DNA from: CAZOOA01 sp964581355
GTDB lineage: Bacteria; Bacillota; Dethiobacteria; DTU022; UBA8154
Assembly: GCA_964581355.1 (NCBI GenBank)
Contig: CAZOOA010000049.1
Span: 1 to 23,284 of the forward strand
Reading direction: 5' to 3'
Length of the DNA: 23,284 nt
Shown: in pieces, positions 14,962 through 21,953 of the stretch
How positions within the stretch are numbered: position 1 is the stretch's first letter
Layout: each line of letters starts with the position of its first letter
Notes under the pieces: generated by a model
The model's database searches: none
Told to the model about the DNA's origin: nothing
What the model saw: only the letters and a program-made list of their open reading frames with translations
Made by a program: the position numbers and the translations under genes

Positions 14962-16113
14962 TCATTTGTTTTTCCTGGGGCGTGGAGGTTTGAGGCCGAA
15001 GTACTGGTAAAAGTCCACCTTAATGTTGCCATTATACAGCTTTCGCTTTTTGGTAGCTTTGCGTCCAAAGAACTTTTCAAATTGAGGGTGTGCCGTCAGG
15101 ATATAAAAAGACCAGGTATCCAGGCGGCCAAACACTTCTCCCATGGTCTTATAGAGTTTTTTTACCTCCCGTTCCTCACCCAGGCGTTCTCCGTAAGGCG
15201 GGTTGCAGATAATCTTGCCGTATTTTTTGCTGGAACGGAGTTCGGCAAGGGGCTGCACCTGGAAATGAATAGCCTGCTCCACCCCGGATAGACGGGCATT
15301 TTTCCGGGCCAAATTAACCGCCTTCTCATCGATATCGGAACCACGAATTTCCATCTGCTCATTTGTTTTAATCCGCTCCCGGGCTTGCTCCCGGGCATCT
15401 TTCCATAAAGAACCGGGGAGTAAGGGCCAGTCTTCCGAAGCAAAGGTGCGGTTTAAGCCGGGGGCTATGTCAAGCCCGATTAGCGCTGCCTCTAGAGGAA
15501 TGGTCCCCGACCCGCACAGCGGATCGATCAGCGCCGTATCAGGGTGCCACCTGGAAAGCAGCACCAGGGCCGCGGCCAGGTTTTCCCTTAAAGGGGCGTG
15601 ACCGGTATGGTCCCGGTATCCCCTTTTGTGCAAACCTGCTCCGCTGGTGTCAATGGTCAGGGTGGCCACATCCTTGAGCAGGGCCACTTCAATCCGGAAA
15701 AGAGGTCCCTTTTCTTCGAACCACTGTTGTTTATATTTTTTCTTCATGCTTTCCACCACGGCTTTCTTAACGATGGCCTGACAATCCGGGACGCTGAACA
15801 GGGCTGACTTGATCGATTTTCCCTCCACGGGGAATTCGGCATCAGCGGGGAGCAATTCCGCCCAGGGAAGAGAACGGGTTTCCTGGAAAAGCTCTTCAAA
15901 AGACGTAGCGGTAAATTCGCCCACCTTCAACCGCACCCGGTCTGCCGTACGCAGCCACAGGTTGGCCCGGCAGATGGCGTCCGGCCCCGCCTCAAAAGTA
16001 ACTTTCCCATTTTCCACGCTGGAAACCTGGTAACCCAGGTCATGCACCTCCTGGGCGACAATAGATTCCAACCCGAAGGTAGCCGTAGCGATTAATTGTA
16101 ATTTATCCTGCAT
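14962..16113 (-). CDS. rlmL: RlmL/YpsC-type THUMP-domain rRNA guanine-N2 methyltransferase
   Basis: The 383-residue protein has a small N-terminal domain and THUMP RNA-binding domain (about residues 5-155). A class I SAM methyltransferase domain follows, with the SAM loop DPLCGSGTIPLEAA (197-210), GSDID (258-262) and the catalytic NPPYGERLGE (304-313), the N-P-P-Y signature of amino-group methyltransferases. LHKRGYRDHTGHAPLRENLA is diagnostic for the YpsC/RlmL group, which makes m2G in 23S rRNA. The length is typical of the single-domain Gram-positive form rather than the fused E. coli RlmKL. GGAGGA 8 nt upstream supports the ATG. It starts 32 nt after the LiaF-like gene and is the probable last gene of a four-gene operon. 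Confidence 0.92.
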   Translation of the reverse strand: MQDKLQLIATATFGLESIVAQEVHDLGYQVSSVENGKVTFEAGPDAICRANLWLRTADRVRLKVGEFTATSFEELFQETRSLPWAELLPADAEFPVEGKSIKSALFSVPDCQAIVKKAVVESMKKKYKQQWFEEKGPLFRIEVALLKDVATLTIDTSGAGLHKRGYRDHTGHAPLRENLAAALVLLSRWHPDTALIDPLCGSGTIPLEAALIGLDIAPGLNRTFASEDWPLLPGSLWKDAREQARERIKTNEQMEIRGSDIDEKAVNLARKNARLSGVEQAIHFQVQPLAELRSSKKYGKIICNPPYGERLGEEREVKKLYKTMGEVFGRLDTWSFYILTAHPQFEKFFGRKATKKRKLYNGNIKVDFYQYFGLKPPRPRKNK

Positions 16114-16145
16114 ACAATAGTTCCTCCAAATTTAACTGCTTTTCC

Positions 16146-17057
16146 TCATCTTTCATAGCGCTCCAGTTCAAAATTGCCCACGGCCATGTCCACCTTCATA
16201 TCAATGCGGGAATCAGCTTCCTCGTAATTGGGTGAAGTATAGCGCTCATCGATCACAGGGAAGTTGTGTTCCTGGATGTTGGTGCGGGCCAAAGCTCCTT
16301 TTACTTCAATGCGCAACCCCACGTCTTCGGGCACCCTCACCTTCAGGTTGGATGCTCCGCTGCTGATCACCACGCTGGCTTCTTCCCCGTTTTCCCCCAG
16401 TTGCAGGTCAACATCCCCGGCACCAAACTGTAAGTCCAGGTGGTCAAGGGGAATGCCATATAAGTTCAAGCGGCCGCTAACCGCGCCAATATCCAGGGAA
16501 ACCGTCCAGGGGATACCGGGAGACAGGTCTAAATCCCAATGGTTGCTGCCCCCGCCGCCAAAATTGACTATTGAGCCATCCTGGACAAGGTCCACTTTTA
16601 ACCGGGTTTGTTCCGACTCCTGTACTGGAACCACCCGCTGAGGGCCGGAAAAAACTCCACGAAACCAGCCTTCTGCAGCCGAATTCACGTGGAGACTGCC
16701 GCCTCCGAATTTTACATTCAGTTCTCCCCCGGTAAGGTCAGGATATTCCTGGGACTCCACGGAAAAATGTGTCTGGGCTCCAAAGTATTTCCGAGCTCCC
16801 TGGAAATCCTGGACATATGGAGTACTCAAGCCCAAAAAGACAACCCCTGCAGAAACCAGCAGCACCAGGATTAAAGCCAGCCAGCGCGGAATGCGACCGT
16901 CCCAAAACAGGCTGATCCCGATCACGATCAGGATCACCGGCCAGAATTTAATTGCCTCCCGCACCAACTCCCAGCTTCCCAGACCTAAATTATTCATGAA
17001 AGCAATGACCCCTGCCAGCACCAGCAGCAGCCCCACGATAAAAGAACTGATTCTCAT
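16146..17057 (-). CDS. LiaF-like membrane protein with toast-rack-type domain
   Basis: The 303-residue protein has three to four N-terminal membrane segments (about residues 5-23, 36-52 and 57-77) of the LiaI/LiaF-like type, including FWPVILIVIGISLFWDGR. A C-terminal beta-rich extracytoplasmic or cytoplasmic domain (about 100-300) repeats short G-x-L-x-V and D-L-x-L-x-x-G-A-G-D-V-D-L strands, as in the DUF2154/toast-rack family of cell-wall stress proteins. LiaF controls the LiaSR two-component system; no LiaS or LiaR is present here. The start lies 2 nt after the PspC-like gene stop, so the two are translationally coupled and probably act together in sensing envelope stress. Domain call fairly confident, role inferred. 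Confidence 0.85.
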   Translation of the reverse strand: MRISSFIVGLLLVLAGVIAFMNNLGLGSWELVREAIKFWPVILIVIGISLFWDGRIPRWLALILVLLVSAGVVFLGLSTPYVQDFQGARKYFGAQTHFSVESQEYPDLTGGELNVKFGGGSLHVNSAAEGWFRGVFSGPQRVVPVQESEQTRLKVDLVQDGSIVNFGGGGSNHWDLDLSPGIPWTVSLDIGAVSGRLNLYGIPLDHLDLQFGAGDVDLQLGENGEEASVVISSGASNLKVRVPEDVGLRIEVKGALARTNIQEHNFPVIDERYTSPNYEEADSRIDMKVDMAVGNFELERYER

Positions 17058-17059
17058 GG

Positions 17060-17596
17060 CTATTCTGTCTCCCTTCTGTCACGCATCAGAAAGAAAAGAC
17101 CCAAAAGAATTAATAACAGGGGCCAGGAAAACTGGAAAAAATAGGCGGGTAGGACCTGCCTGGACAAGAAAATAAGCCCCAGACCAATTAACAGCAACCC
17201 GGCATTTCTTTGCCTCCTGGCCTTGTGCTCCTGTACTGCCTGCCCTGTATCCTGCTCGGCATACTTCACGGCATCCTGCACATTATCGTCTTCAGTGCCC
17301 TCTTCACCCTGGGTTGCCTGGCTTTCCCCTGTTTCTGAATTAACAGTTTCCTGTTTCCCATCCACTTCTTTCTTTTCCCCAGGGACAGGCCTTGCTTTTT
17401 TGGGAATGGTCTCCTCTTCAGGAATAATAATCCAGGCAACAATGTAAGCCAGGATTCCCCCACCGCCAACAAAAGCTGCCAGGACCCACAGAAGCCGGAC
17501 CAGGACCACATCAACTTCAAAGTACTCGGCCAACCCACCTGCCACCCCACCTAATACACGTTCTTTTTTTGACCGGAACAAACGCCTCATGGTCAT
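17060..17596 (-). CDS. pspC: PspC-domain envelope stress protein
   Basis: The 178-residue protein opens with a PspC domain (about residues 3-62): RRLFRSKKERVLGGVAGGLA, then EYFEVDVVLVRLLWVLAA and a hydrophobic segment ending AWIIIPEEE. An acidic Gln/Glu-rich linker (about 63-125) follows, then two hydrophobic segments (about 130-148 and 152-171) similar to LiaI-type membrane hairpins. PspC proteins sit in the membrane and signal envelope damage. The start may be the ATG at 17596 or the one two codons later; GGAAGGA lies 11 nt before the first. It is 58 nt downstream of the ABC-F gene and 2 nt upstream of the LiaF-like gene. Confidence 0.9.
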   Translation of the reverse strand: MTMRRLFRSKKERVLGGVAGGLAEYFEVDVVLVRLLWVLAAFVGGGGILAYIVAWIIIPEEETIPKKARPVPGEKKEVDGKQETVNSETGESQATQGEEGTEDDNVQDAVKYAEQDTGQAVQEHKARRQRNAGLLLIGLGLIFLSRQVLPAYFFQFSWPLLLILLGLFFLMRDRRETE

Positions 17597-17654
17597 TGCC
17601 TTGACATCCTTCCTTCGAAAAATGAATTATTTCCGCATCAGCAGCTTTAAATCC

Positions 17655-19625
17655 TTACGGTTTTCCTTGATCTGAATAACTACTATTTTCCAGGGCTTCA
17701 GCAGCATCTTCCCATTCTTTAAGGAGTTCACTTAGCCTTTCCCTGGCAGCACTTAGTTCTTCCATAATCTGCCGGGCCTGCTCAAAATCGTCGTAGACCG
17801 CCGGGTCCGCCAGTTGCCTTTCCAGGTCCGAGATATATTTTTCCACTTCCTGGACTTGATATTCCAGTTCCTCTACTTGCTGCCTGGCCCGGCGCTCCTG
17901 TCTTTTGGCTTCAATCACCCGCTGCCTTTCCATCTTCTCTTGTTCCCGCTGCAAACGACGGGCAGAACGGGCCTGTTCACGGGCCGAGGACCCGGAAGAA
18001 TCTTCTTGCTCCTGTTCACGCGCCTTACTTTCCAGGTACTGATGGTAGCCTTCCTTATACAAAAGTACCCGTCCATCTCTAACTTCGAGAACCTTTGAAG
18101 CAACGCGGGAGATAAAGTAACGGTCGTGGGAAACCAGAAGCAAAGTCCCGGGATACTCTGCCAGGGTGGATTCCAGTTTCTCCATACCACCGATGTCCAG
18201 GTGGTTGGTGGGTTCATCCAGGATTAGCAGGTTGCATTCCGCCAGGGCGGTCCTGGCCAAAGCCAGGCGGCTTTTTTCCCCCCCGCTTAAGTCACGGATT
18301 CTTTTAAATACTTCATCCCCGCTGAAAAGAAAACGACCCAGGTAATTTCTAGCTTCTTTTTCCAGCATCCCGGAAGCCTCCATGATTGACTCCACCAGGG
18401 TCAGGTCAGGATCAAGCTGTCTTTGCTCCTGGTCGAAGTAAGCCATTCGGACACTGGAGCCCAGGCGCACAGAGCCCCGGGTGCAAATATCTTCACCGGT
18501 TAGAATCTTCAGCAAGGTGCTTTTTCCTGCCCCGTTGGGGCCGACGATGGCAATGCGGTCGCCCCAGCGGACCTCCAGGTCTACCTGGCTAAAAACCAAC
18601 TTGGAGCCAAAATACTTGCTTACACCCTCCAGGGCAGCCACAATTTCCCCGCTGCGTCCTGCATAGTCAAAGCCCAGGTTCATAGTTTTCCGGGAAGATG
18701 GTGCATTTACAGGTTGTATTTTTTCCAAGCGCTTTTCCCGGCTACGGGCCTGCTTCTTGGTGCGTTCATCAGCCGTGGCCGTTTGAATAAATCGCCTTTC
18801 TTTCTCCAGTATTTCCTGCTGTTTTTCGTACTCTTTCTCTTGGGCCTTCTCTTCCAGGCTTCTTTGGGCAGCAAAAGCAGTATAATTACCCCGGTACGGT
18901 TTAACCTGCCCACTGTCCAGGAAAAAGATTTTCTCCGCGATGCTGTCCAGGAAAAACCGATCATGAGAAACCACCAGTAGCGAGCCGCGCCAGGATGCCA
19001 GGTATTTCTCCAGCCACTGTACAGCATCCATATCCAGGTTATTGGTCGGCTCATCCAAAAGCATCAAGTCATGCTCCTGCAGCAGAAGTGCGGCCAGCCG
19101 GCCCCGGGTCTTTTCTCCCCCGCTGAAAGAATCCAGCTGGCGAGGCAAATCCTCTTCCTTAAAACCCAGCCCGAATGCCACCTCCCGGATACGGTTTTCG
19201 ACTTGATAGCCGTCTCGCTGCTCGAACAGCTGGGTCAGCTTTCCATAACGCTCCATTAACTGGTTTAGCTTTTCCGGATTTTCCCGTTCATCCGGGGAAG
19301 CCATCTGCTGCTCCAGGTGGGAAAGTTTCTGCTTCAGGTTCAGAATGTCCCCGGCAGCATTCTCCAGGTAAGCCCGCAGGGTCATCCCGGCAGCAAGTTC
19401 CGGCCTTTGGCTCAGGTATCCGACAGACAGACCCCGGGCGCTGACAACCTCACCGGCATCATGCCTTTCCAGTCCCAGGATGATTTTCAAAACTGTCGTC
19501 TTCCCTGTACCGTTGGCCCCCACCAAACCCGCTTTTTCACCCCGGTTAAGCTGCATGGAAACGTTACGTAAAACCTCAACATTTCCAAAAAATTTGGATA
19601 CCTCTTGTAAATTAAATAAAGCCAT
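17655..19625 (-). CDS. ABC-F family ATPase (ribosome-associated), Uup/YdiF-like
   Basis: The 656-residue soluble protein has two ABC cassettes. Cassette 1 has Walker A GANGTGKTT (36-44), signature SFSGGEKTRG (166-175) and Walker B LMLLDEPTNNLD (187-198). Cassette 2 has Walker A GPNGAGKST (362-370), signature LSGGEKSRLA (446-455) and LLILDEPTNHLD (466-477). Between them lies the charged helical linker (about 250-310) of the ABC-F P-site tRNA interaction motif. A long Arg/Glu-rich coiled-coil tail (about 532-645) resembles Uup. There are no membrane segments. ABC-F proteins act on the ribosome, in translation rescue or antibiotic protection; which one cannot be told here. GGAGGAGAAC precedes the ATG. 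It is the probable first gene of the operon with PspC, LiaF-like and RlmL-like genes. Confidence 0.95.
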   Translation of the reverse strand: MALFNLQEVSKFFGNVEVLRNVSMQLNRGEKAGLVGANGTGKTTVLKIILGLERHDAGEVVSARGLSVGYLSQRPELAAGMTLRAYLENAAGDILNLKQKLSHLEQQMASPDERENPEKLNQLMERYGKLTQLFEQRDGYQVENRIREVAFGLGFKEEDLPRQLDSFSGGEKTRGRLAALLLQEHDLMLLDEPTNNLDMDAVQWLEKYLASWRGSLLVVSHDRFFLDSIAEKIFFLDSGQVKPYRGNYTAFAAQRSLEEKAQEKEYEKQQEILEKERRFIQTATADERTKKQARSREKRLEKIQPVNAPSSRKTMNLGFDYAGRSGEIVAALEGVSKYFGSKLVFSQVDLEVRWGDRIAIVGPNGAGKSTLLKILTGEDICTRGSVRLGSSVRMAYFDQEQRQLDPDLTLVESIMEASGMLEKEARNYLGRFLFSGDEVFKRIRDLSGGEKSRLALARTALAECNLLILDEPTNHLDIGGMEKLESTLAEYPGTLLLVSHDRYFISRVASKVLEVRDGRVLLYKEGYHQYLESKAREQEQEDSSGSSAREQARSARRLQREQEKMERQRVIEAKRQERRARQQVEELEYQVQEVEKYISDLERQLADPAVYDDFEQARQIMEELSAARERLSELLKEWEDAAEALENSSYSDQGKP

Positions 19626-19754
19626 GTTCTCCTCCAGGCGGAATTACGATTTCAAAAATATTTTACACTGAAAAAAACATATAGCGATTTTCATTCTTCG
19701 GGTTGAACCTTGGGCTTCAAGAATTTGTTATTACTGTGTTATTACATCGATCCT

Positions 19755-19783
19755 ATCATACCACCCGAACATACCGGTAGCAA
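19755..19783 (-). promoter_or_regulatory. Candidate sigma-A promoter of the ABC-F operon
   Basis: On the minus strand, TTGCTA (19783-19778) and TATGAT (19760-19755) are 17 nt apart. It would give a leader of about 120 nt before the ABC-F start. In this leader, inverted pairs TTGAA/TTCAA (19703-19720) and ATTCTT/AAGAAT (19693-19724) overlap and cannot both form fully. The rest of the 377-nt gap 19626-20002 holds the cheY terminator and a 9-bp direct repeat, GGGAAGGTT, at 19830 and 19841. Confidence 0.45.
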
Positions 19784-19853
19784 TCCTTTCTTTGCCTGCT
19801 TCTGCTGCAAACCACAAATAAAAGTAACCGGGAAGGTTTAGGGAAGGTTAAAC

Positions 19854-19879
19854 TAAAAAAACCCGGCTGTAATCCCGGG
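19854..19879 (-). terminator. Candidate terminator of cheY
   Basis: Read on the minus strand, CCCGG (19879-19875) and CCGGG (19866-19862) enclose an 8-nt loop and are followed by a run of seven T. It lies about 125 nt past the cheY stop. The stem is short, so confidence is moderate. Confidence 0.5.
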
Positions 19880-20002
19880 AAAATAGCCGACATGCTTATT
19901 CTTATTACCAACTCAAGAGCAATACCGGGAGAGAAAAGACTTTACATAAAAAAATAATTGTATGCATACGGCTTCGCATACAAGCTCCCAGGCCAAACCT
20001 TA

Positions 20003-20368
20003 TTACCCACCCATAACCCTGTTTATTGCCTCCACCACACGTTCCGGCTTAAACGGCTTAACAATAAAATCTTTGGCACCGGCTTTAATGGCATCCAGGA
20101 CCATTGCTTTTTGCCCCATGGCACTGACCATAATGATCCTGGCATCCGAATCTTGTTCCACAATCTTTTTCAGAGCCGTAATGCCATCCATGTTGGGCAT
20201 GGTGACATCCATAGTTACCAGCTCAGGTTTTAAGGCAAAATATTGCTGAACAGCCTGCTCCCCATCAGCAGCCTCACCCACCACCTCATATCCGTTTTTT
20301 TGCAGGATATCGCGCAGGCTCATGCGCATAAATGCCGTATCATCGGTAATGAGCACTCTCTTGGACAT
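20003..20368 (-). CDS. cheY: CheY-type single-domain response regulator
   Basis: The 121-residue protein is a lone receiver domain. The acidic pair Asp9/Asp10, phospho-acceptor Asp54 in VTMDVTMP, Ser82 in MVSAMGQ and Lys104 in IVKPF are all present. The DDTAFMRMSLRDIL and SAMGQKAMVLDAIKAGAKDF segments are typical of Gram-positive and Thermotoga CheY, which bind the flagellar switch FliM when phosphorylated. A reading extended 26 codons upstream is possible, but GGAGGG lies 6 nt before the ATG at 20368 and the CheY domain begins there. No other chemotaxis or flagellar gene is nearby, so it is an orphan; a non-chemotaxis role as a phosphorelay or diffusible output domain is possible. Confidence 0.92.
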   Translation of the reverse strand: MSKRVLITDDTAFMRMSLRDILQKNGYEVVGEAADGEQAVQQYFALKPELVTMDVTMPNMDGITALKKIVEQDSDARIIMVSAMGQKAMVLDAIKAGAKDFIVKPFKPERVVEAINRVMGG

Positions 20369-20396
20369 AAGCAACCCTCCGGTCAAAGGCAGGCTA

Positions 20397-20429
20397 ATTA
20401 TATCATTTTTTTCTGAATGGATTCTGAAT
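20397..20429 (-). promoter_or_regulatory. Candidate cheY promoter with paired direct repeats at -35
   Basis: On the minus strand a perfect -10 box TATAAT (20402-20397) lies about 30 nt before the cheY start. No -35 hexamer is apparent at the right distance. Instead ATTCAGAA occurs twice (20429-20422 and 20418-20411), 11 nt apart, about one helical turn. This suggests an activator-bound promoter. Confidence 0.5.
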
Positions 20430-20525
20430 AAATAAACCAAAAGCAATGGTAGTTAAATCAAACATTTTACATCTTTTTTCTACATTTGAGCTACAGTTCC
20501 TGCATGATAAAAGCTTTTCAAACAA

Positions 20526-20557
20526 GAAAAACCGATCAAAATAAAACTTCCGATCGG
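20526..20557 (-). terminator. Candidate terminator of the DUF1858 gene
   Basis: On the minus strand CCGATC (20557-20552) and GATCGG (20537-20532) form a 6-bp stem with a 14-nt loop, followed by TTTTTC and further T-rich sequence. It lies about 120 nt past the DUF1858 stop and separates that gene from the cheY promoter. Confidence 0.5.
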
Positions 20558-20603
20558 GCTAACTATAAAACAGTCATTCAAAAATAGATATGGGCTGCTT
20601 CAC

Positions 20604-20629
20604 AGCTTATCCAGTTAACTGGATAAGCT
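20604..20629. repeat. Perfect 26-bp palindrome
   Basis: AGCTTATCCAGTT (20604-20616) is followed at once by its exact reverse complement (20617-20629). It is in the 308-nt spacer between the DUF1858 gene and cheY. No T-run follows on either strand, so it does not look like an intrinsic terminator. A dyad of this length suits a dimeric DNA-binding protein, or an RNA hairpin in the DUF1858 3' untranslated region. Confidence 0.7.
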
Positions 20630-20676
20630 AAAGATAAACACCACAACCTCTTAAAAGCCAAATTCTTATAATACCG

Positions 20677-20919
20677 TCAGGGCGAGAGGTCACCCTTATT
20701 TTGTCCAGCTTCTTCATCTGAAGCTTCTATAGCTTCTTCCAGTTCTGCCTCCAGCAGGTCCGGTTCCAACCCAAAAAGGCGGCAGACATCTTCCAGGGGG
20801 GAAGAAAAATCCGAACAGAGAAAACAGGCCCCGGCCTGCTTTTCATAGCGTTGAAATACCTTCATTGTTGCCGGGTACTGCTCAATGATGTCAATTAAAG
20901 GCATGCGCAAGAAAGACAT
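20677..20919 (-). CDS. DUF1858-type redox-disulfide domain protein
   Basis: The 80-residue protein resembles the DUF1858 domain found with hybrid-cluster proteins in anaerobes. The features are an N-terminal MPLIDIIEQYPATMKVFQRY helix region, then GACFLC with Cys32 and Cys35 (CxxC), a third Cys46, and a LEPDLLEAELEEA helix. Such domains are thought to undergo reversible disulfide formation or bind metal; the biochemical role is not established. The C-terminal tail is short and acidic. The protein should be cytosolic. GGGGA upstream supports the ATG. It is monocistronic, with an inverted repeat just 5' and a palindrome 3'. Small size makes the family call moderate to good. Confidence 0.82.
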   Translation of the reverse strand: MSFLRMPLIDIIEQYPATMKVFQRYEKQAGACFLCSDFSSPLEDVCRLFGLEPDLLEAELEEAIEASDEEAGQNKGDLSP

Positions 20920-20950
20920 AAATCAATCCCCTTTTTGGAACACTTATTAA

Positions 20951-20989
20951 CTCACATCACTTCCATATAAACTTACCAAAAGATGTGAG
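20951..20989 (-). promoter_or_regulatory. Inverted repeat upstream of the DUF1858 gene
   Basis: CTCACATC (20951-20958) and GATGTGAG (20982-20989) are a perfect 8-bp inverted repeat with 23 nt between, ending 32 nt before the DUF1858 start on the minus strand. It may be an operator or a 5'-leader stem. The half-site order is the reverse of a CRP/FNR site. Confidence 0.4.
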
Positions 20990-21050
20990 CCCTGGCCAAT
21001 ACATTATCTCTATATTTTGCCACCTTCCTATTGATAAAAGCCATGCACAC

Positions 21051-21076
21051 AAAAAAAAGTGGCAAATATTTGCCAC
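21051..21076 (-). terminator. Intrinsic terminator of the peroxiredoxin/PIN-remnant transcript
   Basis: GTGGCAAAT (21059-21067) and ATTTGCCAC (21068-21076) form a perfect 18-bp palindrome. On the minus strand it is followed directly by a run of eight T. It lies 36 nt past the stop of the truncated PIN gene and about 230 nt past the peroxiredoxin stop, with no other terminator between. Confidence 0.8.
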
Positions 21077-21111
21077 ATCTAGCGCTTGCTTGTGTTCATT
21101 AAAGATTTATA

Positions 21112-21312
21112 TCAGGAATACATCTCAGGAAAAACCTTCTTGTACTGTTTAAACGCTTCCCATAAACGGGAATCCCAGCACCCAGCGGTTACTTTATGCT
21201 CCAACTGTTTTTGCAACATAAGAGCAGAAGCCAAGTGGATTGCATCAAATCCTCTTAAAGCATGTTTTTCTGTAAGTTCACCAAGGCAAGGGCTGCAGCA
21301 ACTATTATCCCC
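21112..21312 (-). pseudogene. Truncated PIN-domain (VapC-like) toxin remnant
   Basis: An open frame with no start codon at its head encodes a C-terminal PIN half: LGELTEKHALRGFDAIHLAS, then a Lys/Gln-rich turn and GCWDSRLWEAFKQYKKVFPE before a TGA at 21112-21114. The GFDAIHLASAL and CWDSRLWEA segments carry the two C-terminal acidic positions of PIN ribonucleases. The N-terminal half, with the first catalytic Asp residues, is missing. The frame runs upstream into the 3' end of the peroxiredoxin gene and meets a stop at 21313-21315. No antitoxin gene is seen. It is a remnant of a vapBC-type locus and almost certainly inactive. Confidence 0.75.
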
Positions 21313-21763
21313 TTAAAAAGGCAAGTATTTCTTCCATGTTGGGAAGTTCGCGGATGGGGTATATCTTGACAAAAACAACCTGACCGTTTTCATCGATGAT
21401 GATATTGGCCCTCTCCGAAAAGCCGTTTTTCTCCCGGAAGATCCCGTACATTTGAGCCACTTCCCCGTGGGGCCAGAAATCCGCCAGCAGGGAAGTTTTT
21501 TCAATAATTAATGACTCGGCCCAAGCTGCCTTACAGGGAACACTATCCACGCTTAAACCCAGGGCCACCGTATTTAACTTCTCTAATTCTTCCCTGTTTG
21601 CTTCCAGTGATTTCATCTGCTCCGCGCACACTCCTGTCCAGGCCAGCGGATGAAAAGACAGCAGCACCTTTTTCCCCTGAAAAGACTTCAGTTCAACCAG
21701 GTTCTCCTTTTGGTCCTTTAAGCCAAACTCCTTCGCCGGCGCACCAGGTTTAATCGCCTCCAT
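21305..21763 (-). CDS. AhpE/BCP-like thioredoxin-fold peroxiredoxin
   Basis: The 152-residue redoxin-domain protein begins with the usual KPGAPAKEFGLKDQ. The peroxidatic centre is PLAWTGVC, fitting PxxxTxxC with Cys46. A second Cys77 in SVDSVPCKAAW could be the resolving residue. FSERANIIIDENGQVVF contains the conserved Arg after the active site. It reduces hydrogen peroxide or organic hydroperoxides in the cytosol using thioredoxin or a similar thiol donor. The length and the FHPLAWTGVC variant fit peroxiredoxins common in anaerobes. GGGAGGG about 7 nt upstream supports the ATG. Its 3' end abuts a truncated PIN gene on the same strand, and both probably share one terminator. Confidence 0.92.
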   Translation of the reverse strand: MEAIKPGAPAKEFGLKDQKENLVELKSFQGKKVLLSFHPLAWTGVCAEQMKSLEANREELEKLNTVALGLSVDSVPCKAAWAESLIIEKTSLLADFWPHGEVAQMYGIFREKNGFSERANIIIDENGQVVFVKIYPIRELPNMEEILAFLRG

Positions 21764-21874
21764 GAAACATCCCTCCCGATTTTTCTTTCAACCCTAACTG
21801 TACAAATTCTCCTTTCTTTTGATAATTCCTTTATTTCGCGAAAAATTGTTTTTTAAATTAGTGGACCGCTACAG

Positions 21875-21903
21875 TTGACCCGGCAACTCAGGGGCCATAT
21901 AAT
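21875..21903 (+). promoter_or_regulatory. Near-consensus sigma-A promoter of the second MFS gene
   Basis: TTGACC (21875-21880) and TATAAT (21898-21903) are separated by exactly 17 nt. Transcription would start near 21910, leaving a leader of about 44 nt before the TTG start. This suggests strong, possibly constitutive expression. Confidence 0.85.
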
Positions 21904-21953
21904 ATAAAAGGCTGCAATTCCAAACATTAAAAAAAGCAACAGGGGGACTTTGT

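Noticed and set aside
20369..20446. 26-residue N-terminal extension of CheY
   Set aside because: It covers the TATAAT box and GGAGGG ribosome site of the real start, and the receiver domain begins at the internal ATG.
20951..20989. CRP/FNR binding site upstream of the DUF1858 gene
   Set aside because: The half-sites run TCACA then TGTGA, the reverse of the CRP order, and are too far apart.
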